Assembly: GCA_002914805.1 (NCBI GenBank)
Contig: JXTB01000397.1
Coordinates: 164,603 to 228,602, forward strand
Direction of reading: 5' to 3'
DNA length: 64,000 bases
From: Parasponia andersonii
Taxonomy: Eukaryota > Streptophyta > Magnoliopsida > Rosales > Cannabaceae
This document shows positions 24,861 to 36,077 of the stretch, piece after piece (the first letter of the stretch is position 1; each line of letters begins with the position of its first letter). The notes under the pieces were generated by a model. It worked only from the letters and a program-made list of their open reading frames with translations. It searched no databases and had not been told where the DNA came from. The translations under genes and the position numbers were made by a program.

Positions 24861-26640
24861 CTGCATGCATACATGATTTTCCTAAGTGTTAGGTCAATTT
24901 TTCCTATATATACTTGCTGTTCTATGTTAGAAATAGTTCAACATAGGTTGACTTCATTTATATGTTTGGGATTGTGATATTAATCCCTTGATTTTGGTAT
25001 ACTTTAAATTACTCAGTTCATATAAATGGTAATTGTTATGCTAAATACATATACGTAAAATAACTACAGGTGCACAGGTCATAATCAAGTCATAAAGTGA
25101 TAAGTATAGAGTTTTCGATCTCACGAGGAATTTTATATTAAATTATCGTTAATTACCAGAATTTTCATAACTTAACTTTATCTAGGCAACCAAACTAAGT
25201 GAATTTATATAAATATAATTATAAATAAAAAATAAAATATGGAGACTTCTATGCACAAATGCATTAAGGGGATGAATTCACCTAACCATCTACTATGTCT
25301 TTTGATCACCAATTACATCCCAATCAATTATTTCTAGTTTATAAACCAAGAACTCGAAGATATTTTTACTCTCTCTCGAGTGCTGAGTGAAATCATTCTT
25401 AAATTCTAGTTTTAATATCTCTATTCTAAACCTAGAAACTAAAAATTCATTATATTCAATGGTTCTTTGATCATAGCTTCAAAGAAATTATAGGTTCTCT
25501 CAAACTCTACAAGTCCTAGGTACACTATCCTATGATTTTTTCTAAAATTCTCTTTCACAAGTGCCACGTTCTAGAAACCAAATCATCCAACTAATAGCAA
25601 ATTAGTTGAGAAGTATTAAACATGGAATAGCATAAATAAATTCAAGAACAACATCAAAAATTATATTAGAAATCAAGACATAGAATCAAAGTTTAAGTTA
25701 CATCAAACCCCAAGCATATAATAATTAGTTAAACGTAGGAGAATCCAATACTAATTTCAACAAGAATTTCATATATCCAAATATATTCAATAATCAAGCA
25801 TAATACAAAATTCAATTGAAATTAGGGTGAGAAAGAGGATAAGAAAAACTCTTTTATGGAGATAAAACTTTAAGTTTCAATCTCTTCAAGCCACTCTCTC
25901 AAGCATCCTCTCCAAGATTTTTGCTCCAGGCTCTTCTTCTCTAGGATTTTTGAGCTTTCTTTGTTGTGTTTTCTCTTTAACTCTCCACGCTTGAAATAAA
26001 AGCTTAAGAATGTATTTAAAGGGCTCTAAGATAACTTAAGCCGAGTAGAATATCAACCATTCAATTAAATGGCATCAATGGTCCAAATTGCATCTAAAGA
26101 CTTACTAAAAATGCACTTCCGAATGTTGTGTGGCACTACAGCTCTTCTTGGCAAGCACCGCGGTACTGTAGGCTATACCAAGTATGTTCCAATTATATTA
26201 GATAAGTTATTTATAATTAATCAATTATGGTTCATAGCAATGTAAAGAGCATTAGGCACTTTATTTATGATGTAGTAGATTTTCATAAAGTTTGAGTTGA
26301 CCTTAGTCAACCAAAGTTAGCTCGTGTAATGAGACTTACACCGAATTAGATCATAAATGTTATTTAATTCATAATATTGATAGAAATAAATTTAATATGA
26401 AGTGATTAGCTTTACTTTTAATCTTGAGTTTGAGTGTCATTATGTATTTTTAAGTATGACTTTATTTGAATTATAAATAAGTGAGATCAATCAAAGTCAA
26501 TATTCTCTACTGTTTGATAAGATGTATTTATTGAATCATAATTACTGGCAGCATAGAATTTGGTGAATTAATATTTGTTGATAAATTTCGGTCCTTGATC
26601 ATGTTTCTTATTAATAAAAAAAAAAGAAAAAAGAAAAAAA
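24861..26640. mobile_element. LTR-like remnant with GTGCAC...CACGAGGAATT signature (approximate)
   Basis: About 25068-25150 has the order GGTGCACAGG, AAGT.ATAA, TCTCACGAGGAATTTTAT. The solo LTR at 42502-43981 has the same arrangement (GTGCACGTGCC, AAGTAATATAG, CCACAGGGACTG). The stretch to about 26180 looks like the body of a related LTR in reverse orientation, ending near a GC-richer segment (GGCAAGCACCGCGGTACTGTAGG). No ends or duplication could be fixed. 26180-26640 is AT-rich and unassigned. Confidence 0.35.
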
Positions 26641-27308
26641 GTGCTCTTAGAATATGCCTTCAAACCATTCAGAGAGAAATCACTAGAAAGAGAGAAATAC
26701 ACTATCCTTCCAACTGTGGGGTCATCGAGGACAATTTTTTGTCATAATTTCTGACTGCATTTCCTCCGTGATATTTTTTTAGACTATGCAGCATTGTCTA
26801 GTCAATTGGTGATTTCGAAAAAATCTTGTCTCTATTTTAGTTCTTTTGTGTCCAAAAGTCGAAGCAACCATATTCAAGACCTTTGTCAGATGAAATTTGG
26901 GTCGCTTCCTCTCTTGTTTACTGGCAAACCATGAAGAATCCATGTGCAACCCATTGCTGATAAACTTTTATTGAAATTTCCCTTTGGAAATGTGATTCTC
27001 TCTTTATGGCATGAAGGTTAACTCTTATAACTTTGTCATTTCAAGCTCTTTCATCCATTCCTTCATGGTTTACCAATAGCCAATTTCTCTTATTAAGAAA
27101 TTAGAGGCCCATACGTGAAACCTCCTTTTGTCTAGAGACCCTTTTAAAAGGCATATGGTTTGTGTTTCTTGGTCTAAAGTTTGTCTTCGAATGTTAGATC
27201 TCTGCTTTGCAACTAATAGAGCTCTCTCGTTTAGGTTCACTTGGTCGTTTATGACAAGTTCTGCCTCATATTTCAGTTTCTTGCGGAGCAGATACATTAA
27301 TAAGTGGG
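26641..27308 (-). other. Unrecognised, weakly coding-like minus-strand DNA
   Basis: The minus strand of 27070-27297 reads 75 codons with charged, coiled-coil-like composition (KQRSNIRRQTLDQE). Further degraded reading lies downstream to about 26720 (SWFASKQERKRPKFHLTKVL). Base composition is more balanced than the surrounding AT-rich DNA. It could be a decayed gene fragment or an unrecognised TE segment. I do not recognise a family. Confidence 0.2.
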
Positions 27309-28135
27309 TGTGGGACCCGTTCTCAAATCATACACCACGTGGACGATTAAGCGGCAGAACAGGTCACGAGTAGAGCCCACCGTCCGACATGTGTCAAGAG
27401 TGACTAGCTAAAGGCCACGCGAGTCGCACATGGTACCACACCGGCCATTGGGCCGTCCGAGTTTAGGGCCGAGCCCATCCCAGACCCTGGATAGATTCGG
27501 CCCAGTCCGACCCTTACCTCGATAGCTGGGGGTCGGAAGCCCCAAGGGTGTTCCACCAGAGTACAATGGATAGCAACTCACAGCTCCAGATCCGGACAGA
27601 GCATTTAATGCGATCTTGAATAAGTGCGCGCAAGGGGCAAGCCGTCCTGACAGAACGACGATTTATCCAAATTTCATCTCTGACAGACTCGATCCATAGG
27701 GGACGGCGGAAACTAGGCTACAGCGGTGCAGGGGGGATCACGGTAATCTCTGCCCGTGACCTTCGGAAAAAGTCTTGATGAAGTAGGTACTCGGTCCTGA
27801 GGTTGAAAACCAGGAAGTTCACAATTTCAAGACCATATATATATGAGCCATGCGTCCATTTGAAGGAGGCATGTACGCATACAAAAAGAAATATTTAAAA
27901 GTTCACGAGTAAGAAACAAAGATATATTCATATAGAACTAAATCCTTGCTACCCTGAATCAAAGAAAGACCACTGACTTAAGCATCGGAGAGTCTTTGCA
28001 GGTGGCCACCCCCGCCTCTTCGACCCTGCCTGAAGTTCAGAGCACTTTGGAATAGCAAGGACACATGGACAGTTGGAGGACACAACATCAGCGGTTCAGA
28101 GACACATGGACGGTTGGTGAGAAACTGATCCAACA
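27309..28135 (+). mobile_element. 5' LTR of a Ty3/gypsy element
   Basis: An approximately 827-bp GC-richer block begins TGTGGGACCCGT and ends GATCCAACA, just before a primer-binding-like site. A TATA box (TATATATATG, about 27836-27845) sits where an LTR promoter is expected. The composition contrasts sharply with the AT-rich DNA on the left. The 3' LTR is missing, so no target duplication can be tested. Confidence 0.6.
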
Positions 28136-28162
28136 GTTATGCATCGTCTGTGGGAAACAGTT
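28136..28162 (+). other. Degenerate primer-binding-site region of the gypsy element
   Basis: GTTATGCATCGTCTGTGGGA immediately follows the LTR end. Plant gypsy elements commonly have TTGGCGCCGTCTGTGGGAA-like sequence at this position. Here the tail CGTCTGTGGGAAA is intact and the core has decayed (GCATCG for GCGCCG). Confidence 0.6.
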
Positions 28163-28230
28163 GAGCGTGAGAAAAAGAGTAGGAGACTCATGATCGCGCT
28201 CTCCCCAAACAAAATACCATACAACATCAG

Positions 28231-30474
28231 ATGGCACCCTCGAGGATGACAACCAGGAGCATACGTCCCGACGCCGAAGGGAGCTCCCAAGAAGCACGAC
28301 CAGATCTGGAGCAAAAGCTGGATCAGATGCTCGCCACCGTGACGGAAGGAAACCGGAAGGCAGAGATGGCCTACGAGGTCATCCTGGGTTTTAGGAACGA
28401 AGTCACAGAGGTACACAGAGACAACACCCGCCTCGAAGGGCTGGTGACAAGCGAAGCCAGGAGCCAGCAGAGAAAAGACTTTGACGAAGAGGTCCAACAA
28501 GAATTCGGAGGCCAACCGCGAGGGGAAGTTCCCGCCTTATCCGGATCGTGGATGCAGGGGGTGTGACAAAGCCAGACGAGACCCCTCCAAACCAGGGGGG
28601 TGATGTGCAGAAGACACTATGGAAGCCCAGGAGGTACACCTCTCGACCGGTAGCAAGAAATGAAGGTGGAGTTGGGTAAAAGACTCGGGGCCTATCACAG
28701 CTAGACCCCCGACGATCTGGCAGAGCAAATTGTGCGAGGGATCAACCGGACGGCCTTCGCCAACTGGATCCAGATGGAGCCCAGGCCGAGGGACTTCACG
28801 ACCCCAACCTTCAAGCCATTCGAGGGGAAAACCAACCCCCTCGATCACATATACCACTTTCAATAGAAGATGGCCTTGGAAACTAGGGACGAGGCTGTGA
28901 CCTGTAAAGTCTTCTCTACGACCCTGACGGGACCAGCCCTACTATGGTTCAGACAGCTCCTAGAGAAATTCATAAACGGGTTCGAAGATTTCTGCAAACT
29001 TTTCCTAAAGCAGTACGCAGGTATCCGGAGACAGCAAAAAACCATGCGAGACCTTAACTGGTTGGAGCAGGCTGTAGATGAGTCCCCAAAAGAGTACCTG
29101 TCGCGTTTCCTCGAGGTGATGTCCCTAGTTCATAACACCGACTCGGTCCAAGCCGCAGGCTCATTCGTCAGGAGCCTGCAGCCAGGATCAATGCTATTGA
29201 ACCATCTCCTTTTGAATCTTCTGTACGATATGGCGGATGTCTAGGCGAAGTTGGAAGGGGTATTCAGGGTGCTGGAAAGCCACCAGAAGGCGCCCAAGAC
29301 CTCCGCCGTGATAACAATATCGCTGGTACAAACTCTGGCCCCGCAAAGGGTGAAGAGGCCCTCACTGGACCAAGGGCCAACTCCGAAATAGGAAGCCCCC
29401 ATTCGAGGCAGTCAGGAAGGTAGCAAGAGAAGGAAGACGCCCCGCGACCCTCTGCCGAAGTATGAGCTCAACACGCCGATCGACATGATCTTCCTCCAAA
29501 ACAGGGACAGGGGCGTTTTCAAAGACCTGCCCAAATCTGGCGTCCCTGAGCACATGAAGAACAGGAATAGGTACTGCCAGTTTCACAAAGACTGCAGGCA
29601 TGAAACCACCCACTGCCGCAGCCTTTACGCACAAGTTATGATGGCGATTCATACCAGTAGGTTGAAACAGTATGTGAAAATTGGCGGAACTCAGCCGCAG
29701 GAAGACGTCTCCAGGCCTGAAAAGGGGAAGCAGACCCAGGCCTCTGGGTTAGGAGAGCAGACCCTGAGGATAGTGCCGACCATCATGGGCAGGCCAGAGC
29801 CGACCCAGGATCAAGAGGAGAAGGAAAAATGCCTCAAAAGGGCTGAAGGAAGGGTGAAGCGCCTAAGGGGGATGGGCCATTTCGTCAATCATTTGATGAT
29901 GAGAGAAAGTCGTGCCTCTGCCACCCCCATCATTTTCACCCAGCAGGATTTGACCATGGTACGCCTGCTTCACGACGACTCGTTGGTGATTAAACTGTAG
30001 ATCGGCTCCGCATTGGTCAGAAGGGTCCTGATCGACGGTGGAAGCAGCGTTTATATCTTGTTCCTAAGCACATTCGAGAATATGGGCCTGGATCGAAGCA
30101 TACTCAGGCCAACCTATCAGCCGCTATTCGCTTTTGACAGCACTAAGGTCAGCCCCTTGGGCGTCGTGACCCTATAGGTCTGCGCTGCTGAGAGAAGCTT
30201 GGACGTGGACTTCGTCGTCATTGACTGCCAATCCTCCTTCAACGTCATCATGGGAAGGGGATGGATCCACGCCATGCATGGGGTCATTTCCACCCTCCAC
30301 CAGATCTTAAGATGTCTATCAAAGGATGGTACCTATACGATAGACATCAAGGGAGACCAGGCCTCCATAAGGAAATGCTTTTCGACCTCCCTGAGGGGAG
30401 CCGACGCTCACTCAAGCTCCATAGTCCCAACCCCAATCAATAAAATAGATAATGTACTTATACCCGTTAGATGA
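28231..30474 (+). pseudogene. Ty3/gypsy gag-protease remnant, lacking RT
   Basis: The region opens at ATG 28231 with a charged N-terminus. The retrotransposon gag domain lies at about 28720-29240 (TFKPFEGKTNPLDHIYHF; TGPALLWFRQLLEKFINGFE). A CCHC-like zinc-binding remnant follows (YCQFHKDCRHETTHC, about 29573-29620), then the retropepsin (VLIDGGSSVYILF, about 30030, active-site triad DGG) with its CQSSFNVIMGRGWIHAMHGV tail to about 30300. In-frame stops occur at 28564, 28864, 29242, 29998 and 30175, so it is dead. Similarity ends near 30470, before any reverse transcriptase. The gag/PR style suggests a Tat/Retand-like lineage, tentatively. Confidence 0.85.
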
Positions 30475-30479
30475 AATTA

Positions 30480-31703
30480 CCGGAGAAGGCCCACATAAAT
30501 TTGAAAGAATAATTTATAATGGCTTAGTGTAGACACTTTGAGAGGAATGAAAAAGAAACTTGTGAATCTTGCTTAAGCAACAAGGAGAACAAAGTTCGGA
30601 AGACATTTTATTTTTGCAAGGAATATTACATTGAACAAAAACATTATTTAGAAGAGGGATGTCCAAGCTTATTATGCCAAAGATCATTAGCAAGCAAAGT
30701 GGAAAATGAACTCGAACTAGCACAATTCTAAAGAAGTTCAGAGTTATAAATAGCCAAGGTATTGTTAGGAATTAATGAACGATAATCAATAAAAAAAAAT
30801 GAGAACAAGAATACAAGATTTAAGTGCGAAACTCTAATCGGAAAAAACTACTGATAGAGGAGAAAATTTCACCATGTTAAAAATAAGATACAAAAGGTTA
30901 AGTATTACACGGTCAAGTCAAAATATAAAGAATTCCGAAACACTAAAACACATATATGTGCGGACGAAAACTGTACGAAAAAATAGGTCCGATCCCTCTA
31001 CTTTTACCACAGATCTCAAAAAATTCTCCCAATTATAAAAATGTCGCATATATCGCACTACGAAGATTCGGAATAAGCATATAGAATTCGAGTTACGAAC
31101 TCTAACAGGTATTACAGCTTCAAAATTAAATAGAAGTAGAGTTTACCGGCTTCAACTATTCATGAAGTTTTAGTTGCTTAGTACCAAAAACATGCAAGCT
31201 TTTACGGTGGCTTACTATGAGGATAGCCTTGGAGACCTGATTTTTGACATAATAAGAATCTGAGTGATATTCAAAGAATACTTCATTATCCTGGGAAAAT
31301 TACAGCATAATCAAATCTTTAGTAATGTTAGGAGCCAGCAAAAGATGACAGTGTCGAATTTTAAAATCAAACTCAGTAGAAAACGAAGAATATCCAATAT
31401 GACTAATAGACAAACTTCTACCATTTCCCTTGTGGATCTTATTGGCCAAACCAAGCACTTTTTATCAAATTATTTTCGTCTGGAGTCGGGACATTTTTAG
31501 CTCTAGAATTTGGACACCAACCTACTTTAAGCTTCATTAATATCTGAAGAGGCAAGCTTGGTTGCCATTTGTGACATCTAAGAATTAGCTGCATCCTTGG
31601 AAAGAAGAACGGCCTTGAAAGCACAAAGCTCTAAAAGATAATAAACAAACAAACATGTCGTGTCCAAGCCGACCACAAAGTGGATATTGAGCTCGATTGC
31701 TAC
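30480..31703 (-). pseudogene. Copia retrotransposon remnant C (minus): gag, protease, GAG-pre-integrase
   Basis: Read on the minus strand. gag-like sequence lies at 31624-31450. Protease follows at about 31440-31170, read through frame changes (HIGYSSFSTEFDF; LLLAPNITKDLI; NEVFFEYHSDSYYVK). The GAG-pre-integrase domain (about 30700-30514) has NDLWHNKLGHP, CSPCCLSKIHK and the integrase lead-in SQSVYTKPL. Many stops and frameshifts disable it, and the copy ends near 30480 against the gypsy remnant. A separate solo LTR (30763-31107) interrupts it. Order and motifs assign it to Ty1/copia. Confidence 0.8.
30763..31107. mobile_element. Solo LTR nested in Copia C, TSD GGTAT
   Basis: A 345-bp block opens TGTTAGGAAT and closes ACTCTAACA, giving TGTTAG/CTAACA terminal inverted ends. 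It is flanked by identical 5-bp GGTAT at 30758-30762 and 31108-31112. It interrupts the interval between the protease and GAG-pre-integrase domains of Copia remnant C, so it inserted after that copy was in place. Confidence 0.88.
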
Positions 31704-32216
31704 TGTTAAAAGTCTTCCATTGAAATCACCACTATTGTTGTATATATGTTATCGTGGAAATGTGATCACACAATCACTAAATATTGTCTAAAACGTCAAA
31801 CAAAAATAAATAGAGAAATTAAAAAATAGAGAAAACACACAAATTTAACGTAGTTCATTATAAAATATAGCATATGTCTACCGGGCACAACTCAGATTAT
31901 TATCTTTACTATATCAAGGACTTCACGTAATTGTTTTTGACTGTCCCTTATAAATCTCCCAAGCTTCTCACAGATTTATTACCACTCTCTAAAAATACGC
32001 TTTATTATTGACCCCTACAATTTTATTTATAGACCATGAATTAGAACTAAAATCCCATTAACACAAGACATATCCTATAGACAACATAGTAATCTTACAT
32101 ATACTAGGATTCTAATCAAATGAAACATTAATGACTTCACAAACCTAGAACTTTAGGGAGATTAAACACTACAAATATATGTGACTCCTACTTAGTTAGT
32201 GATCCTATGCATAACA
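31704..32216 (-). mobile_element. 5' LTR of Copia remnant C (minus)
   Basis: A 513-bp block starts TGTTAAAAGTCTTCC on the + strand and ends GCATAACA, with TGTTA/TAACA ends. On the minus strand the LTR is followed directly by GTAGCAATCGAGC, a degraded form of the Copia methionine-tRNA primer site (TGGTATCAGAGC). TTTATTTATAG at 32020-32030 is a minus-strand TATA box. It sits at the correct end for the minus-strand gag-protease. Confidence 0.65.
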
Positions 32217-32813
32217 ACTATTGTTAAAGAAGTTGGGATTGACGTGAAAATGAACAGTATAGATCTTTTTTTGTGGCTGTTGAGACTGAAATTATGCTCT
32301 GAGGAGTTACAGTGATAAGTTTAATGGATGCACGTCAAGATTCTTCTTCGTTGTCAAAACATCAATGTTGACAAATTTTCTGATGCGATCGAGAAAATAA
32401 CATATTTGTATCACACATATATGCATGCATAAACACACACGCGCACCTATAAATACATACAATAACTCGTTTTATTTATATATTTACTTATCTATGAACA
32501 ATGAATGTGTACATGTACACGCATATACCTTACACAGGCACAGATTGTTTCATGTACACACATATTTTGTCAAAATGTTTCCTTAAATATTCATAATTTT
32601 AAATGACATTTACTTGTTTTTTTTATTGCTTTATTGACATCCGCATAACTAATTAACCATGTGCGTCATAATAATTTGGATGTCCTACAGTTCTATATAG
32701 ATTACTCAAACTATTATAGTCCCTGTTTGAAATAGTGTCTTTCACTAAAATAATCTTGCGATCTAAAATGGGCCTCCGGATTACTTGATCTCAATAAAAT
32801 TTGGAAAAACTAT
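32217..32813. other. Intergenic/TE-derived DNA with CA/TG-rich tract
   Basis: No coding sequence is recognisable. 32400-32580 is rich in alternating purine-pyrimidine words (ATATATGCATGCATAAACAC, ACACACGCGCACC, TGTACATGTACACGCATAT). Confidence 0.4.
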
Positions 32814-33355
32814 TAAGGTTCGTTTGACAGCCAAAATTAGATTGGAGTATTAAATAAGATAGGATTATATTAGATTAGATAGTATTATTTAGTATTATAT
32901 TGTGTTTAGTATAACACAAAATTAAAACAAAGTAAATATAATAATTTTTTAAATATAGTTCTGATTATATTTTATTTATAAATAAATATTTCCAAAAATA
33001 TGAAAGATAAATTTAAATTTAAATTATATAAAATAATATGATTTTACTTTATTTATGAAAAATATATATATAAAAATAAAAAATATATTTTTAGTTAAAA
33101 AAATAAAAATTAGAATTTAATTAATATTTATATGTATTTATTTTAATTAAAAAAAAAGAAGGAAGAAAGAAAAAGCAAAAGTGCCGGACCTGGGACTAAA
33201 TTATCCCAACTAAAGTAATTTAGTGGCGTGAGAAGGGAACTAATAAAAAGATTCAAACTTCTTTATCCAATTTCTCATTAAGTCCAAACATATTACAGGA
33301 CAAAAAAATCCACTTCTATTCTTTAATATAGTTTGGACCACCAAACCGGCTTATA
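32814..33355. mobile_element. MITE-like element (candidate)
   Basis: The left end GGTTCGTTTGACAGCC resembles the reverse complement of the right end (CCGGTTTGGTGGTCC). Both occur in plant elements whose ends read like GGTTTGTTTG. The interior is very AT-rich, with a GC-richer island near 33185-33240. The inverted ends are short and imperfect and no duplication was found. Confidence 0.35.
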
Positions 33356-33464
33356 TTATTTGAGATTGTCGATTGGGGCTGTTATTCTCTCTGTGATTGA
33401 TTCTTATTTGTAAGCAAATGAGACAAGTAATTGTGGAGAATGAAGGTGAAAGTGAAAAGTGAAG

Positions 33465-33645
33465 AGATTGTTTTTAGTCAATTGGAGACTTTAGAACTCA
33501 GAATATTTCCCCCCGTCTCAAAAGCTTCCATTCCAGAAATAGTACTTACGATTTCCGAATTTGACAAAAGTAATCGTGAATGATTGCCCTGAGATGAAGA
33601 GTTTCTCTACTAGAACTGAAATCGTGTAATGATCGTGCCACGTTG
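33465..33645 (+). pseudogene. NLR leucine-rich-repeat fragment, C-terminal type
   Basis: 33469-33530 reads FSQLETLELRIFPPVSKAS. After disrupted sequence, 33582-33627 reads DCPEMKSFSTRTEIV. LRR units of At4g27190-class NLRs repeatedly use 'F..LE.L.L' followed by 'CP.M..F', and the CPEMKSF form is typical of late repeats. It lies on the same strand as the other NLR pieces but upstream of the 35353 NB-ARC half, out of the order expected for one gene. It is fragmentary and non-functional. Confidence 0.55.
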
Positions 33646-34040
33646 TGCAAAGAATGGCCTTTTATTAGTAAAAGGCAACTTTGAATGCCAGGTCGTCCAA
33701 TCGTGTAATGATCATGTCACATACACTCATGACTCATACGAGTTGCACCTACTCATGTTTTTTTTTTTTCTCCCCGAGGAATATTGCAAGGGCACAGTCA
33801 TCTCCCATTTAAAATTAGTAAAGAGAGATAGTGGTGTCACATGCAATTATGCTTTTGAAATAGAGCATGGAGCCCTCAAATTATGGCTCTATTTAATCAA
33901 GAATCTAGATAACCCAAAATCTCATGTCCATTGCTTTTAGCGGAAAAGGCAGAGCCCACATGACCCCACTAGCTAACATCTAACAGATTTGATTTTCAAA
34001 ACAAGTCCAGGATTAAAGTGGGCCGAGAGTTTACTAAACT
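33646..34040. other. Unassigned DNA after the LRR scrap
   Basis: An ORF at 33629-33940 covers this stretch but shows no recognisable domain. The sequence may still be decayed NLR or flank. Base composition is less AT-rich than downstream. Confidence 0.35.
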
Positions 34041-34213
34041 AAATGGGTTGGTTCAAGTGAGAAGAGCACTTATTATTTAAGATTTTAGTTATATAATTGA
34101 GTCACACGTGAGAATTTATTATCCTTAATCGGATAGGACGAAGATTGAATAGTAATAGGTATTTTTTAAAAAATTTATAATAAGTAAAGTTCATTAATTA
34201 ACCACCATTTAAA
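34041..34213 (+). mobile_element. tRNA-derived SINE copy 1 (old)
   Basis: Alignable by eye with the SINE at 56363-56560: GGTTGG(T/C)TCAAGTG, AAGAG, GAGTCACA, TATTATCCTTAAT, GGATAGGACGAAGATTGAAT versus GGGTAGGGTGGGAATTGAGG, then TAGGTATTTT and TTTATAATAAGTA. The A-box-like part is visible; the B box has decayed to TTGAGTCAC. No target duplication is evident, consistent with greater age. Confidence 0.7.
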
Positions 34214-35352
34214 GAAAAAAATAGACAGAAGATTATTTTAAAATTATTAAGGAGACGCTTTCATAATATTTTCGGTTGATAATTGGTCAATTAAATAGAC
34301 AAGAGGACCCACTTAGAGGCAGAAGAAAGACATTTGCACGGAAAAGAAATAAGGTCTTCCGTACGGCATAGAATCAACAAAGTACTTCATACAAATAACG
34401 ACAAAGTGAACATTATAAACTGAGATATTATGAGTTACGAGCTCACGAATTTAAAAATTAATTTGAATGTACGGTTTGACTGGTTCACCAATTTTTGTAG
34501 TTTGAATTGGTCGATTCAAACCGATCAGATTATACTTATATTTTTACAGCTAGTTTGGACGATTTTTGCGGTTTAAAAACTTATAATATTTAAATTAATA
34601 TAACATCAACTCATACTTCATCTAAAATATAAAGTCTAAATATAAAACGAAATCAAAACATAGCTAAAACTACAACTAAATCGAAAGTCCTAGTAAACTT
34701 AAACTTTAGTTAGAACTTACAATCTAATCAAATTTGAAGAGCAAACTTAAAGTTTTTAATAAAGTCTAAAATATCATAAGAATACTAAGTAACAGTCTTA
34801 AATGAGCTAAGAGTAATCATTACTTAATTAGAACGAATGAGCTTAAATTTGTAATTATTAATATATATATATTTAAAAATATAAATATACTTATTGGTTG
34901 GCTCGGTTTAAATCCGACTAAATTTGTCTGAGAACCGAACTGACCAAGGCAATTTTCATATTTTCTAATTTACAACGGGCTAGATTCTACATAGTTGTGT
35001 GATTTAGAACGAATTGGGCGGATTTTGCGATCGGGCGATTATTTTGAACACTCGTACTGTGAGAGTCTAATCAATGTTCGGGGAGTAAGGTAACACTCCC
35101 AACTAAAACTCAATTATAAGAATACTATTATGGTATTTTACTCCTACTCCTACAGTGTATACTCATTTGTCAGCTGGTGATTATATGCGACAATTCTCTT
35201 CCAAAAATAGAAATATATCACAAAAAATGCGTATGCATTTATATACATATAAATACATATTCATGTTAATTTGGTGTTATACTTATGTAAGCAAACCCCA
35301 TCTTAGTAACTGTATTGTTAACCTGCTTTATTTTCGTCGTCTTTTTTCTTTA
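34214..35352. other. AT-rich DNA upstream of the second NLR piece
   Basis: No gene is recognisable. GGTTTGACTGG/CCGATCAG-like words near 34475-34530 and CTCGGTTTAAATCCGACTAA near 34890 may be ends of an inverted-repeat element of about 550 bp (34470-35045), but the match is weak. Confidence 0.35.
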
Positions 35353-36077
35353 ATCCGTTGCAAGATTTTAATGACCTCAAGAACTCAAAGTTTATTAATT
35401 TCTATGGATATTAAGGTGAAATTCATAGTTGGAGCTTTACATGAAACTGGGGCAAGAGAGATGTTTATCGAATTTGTGGGTGATTTAGGTATAAAACCCC
35501 GATACAAAAATTTGTTAATTGATGTGGTTAATGAATGTGGTAGCCTACCCCTCGTCATTAAAATCGTTGCATGTGCATTGAAAGATAGAAGCAAGGATAG
35601 ATGGGAGACTGCCTTGAATGAACTGAGATACTCTGCCCCAGAGAATATTGCTGACATATCCAGAAGCTTGTACCAGTCTTTAAAGATGAGTTACGACTCT
35701 TTAGAAAGTGAAGAACAGAAGTCACTTTTATTGCTTTGTGGAATATTTCCGAAAGATACACTCATAAATGCTGATGAGTTACTGGTGTATAGTGTGGGTC
35801 AAGGCTGACTTAAACACGTCGAGACATTGGAAAAGGCAAGAAAGAAGTTGTACAATTTAATAGACGTACTGAGAGAAAATTGTTTATTGTTGCCTAGTGA
35901 TCAAATCCCATCCATATTGCTGGGTTAAAGTTCATGATGTTATTTGTGATGTTGCTATATATATATATTGCCTCAGAAGAAAAGGGTATGTTCAATGTTT
36001 CATCTATCACTGAGTTGGAAGAAGGGCCAGTTAAAGAAAAGCCCGAAGATCCAATTGCAATATCTTTACTTAGGTGA
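35353..36077 (+). pseudogene. NLR pseudogene: C-terminal half of NB-ARC
   Basis: The reading begins with the RNBS-B-like KILMTSRTQSLL. It continues through ECGSLPLVIKIVACALK (GLPL motif as GSLPL), ENIADISRSLYQSLKMSYDS, the RNBS-D-like SLLLLCGIFPKDTLINADELL and a TLEKARKKLYNLIDVLRENCLL segment to VHDVICDVAI (MHD motif as VHD). A last segment IASEEKGMFNVSSITELEEG leads to ISLLR at about 36077. Stops near 35807 and 35926 and frameshifts near 35930 and 35955 inactivate it. Motifs place it in the At4g27190/RPS2-like CC-NB-LRR class. The P-loop half is absent here; the nearest is 15 kb upstream. Similarity stops where unassigned and Copia DNA begins. Confidence 0.88.

Noticed and set aside
32400..32570. 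Alternating purine-pyrimidine tract, possible Z-DNA or origin
   Set aside because: Low-complexity CA/TG/TA mix without regular period or associated feature; not enough to support a functional call.
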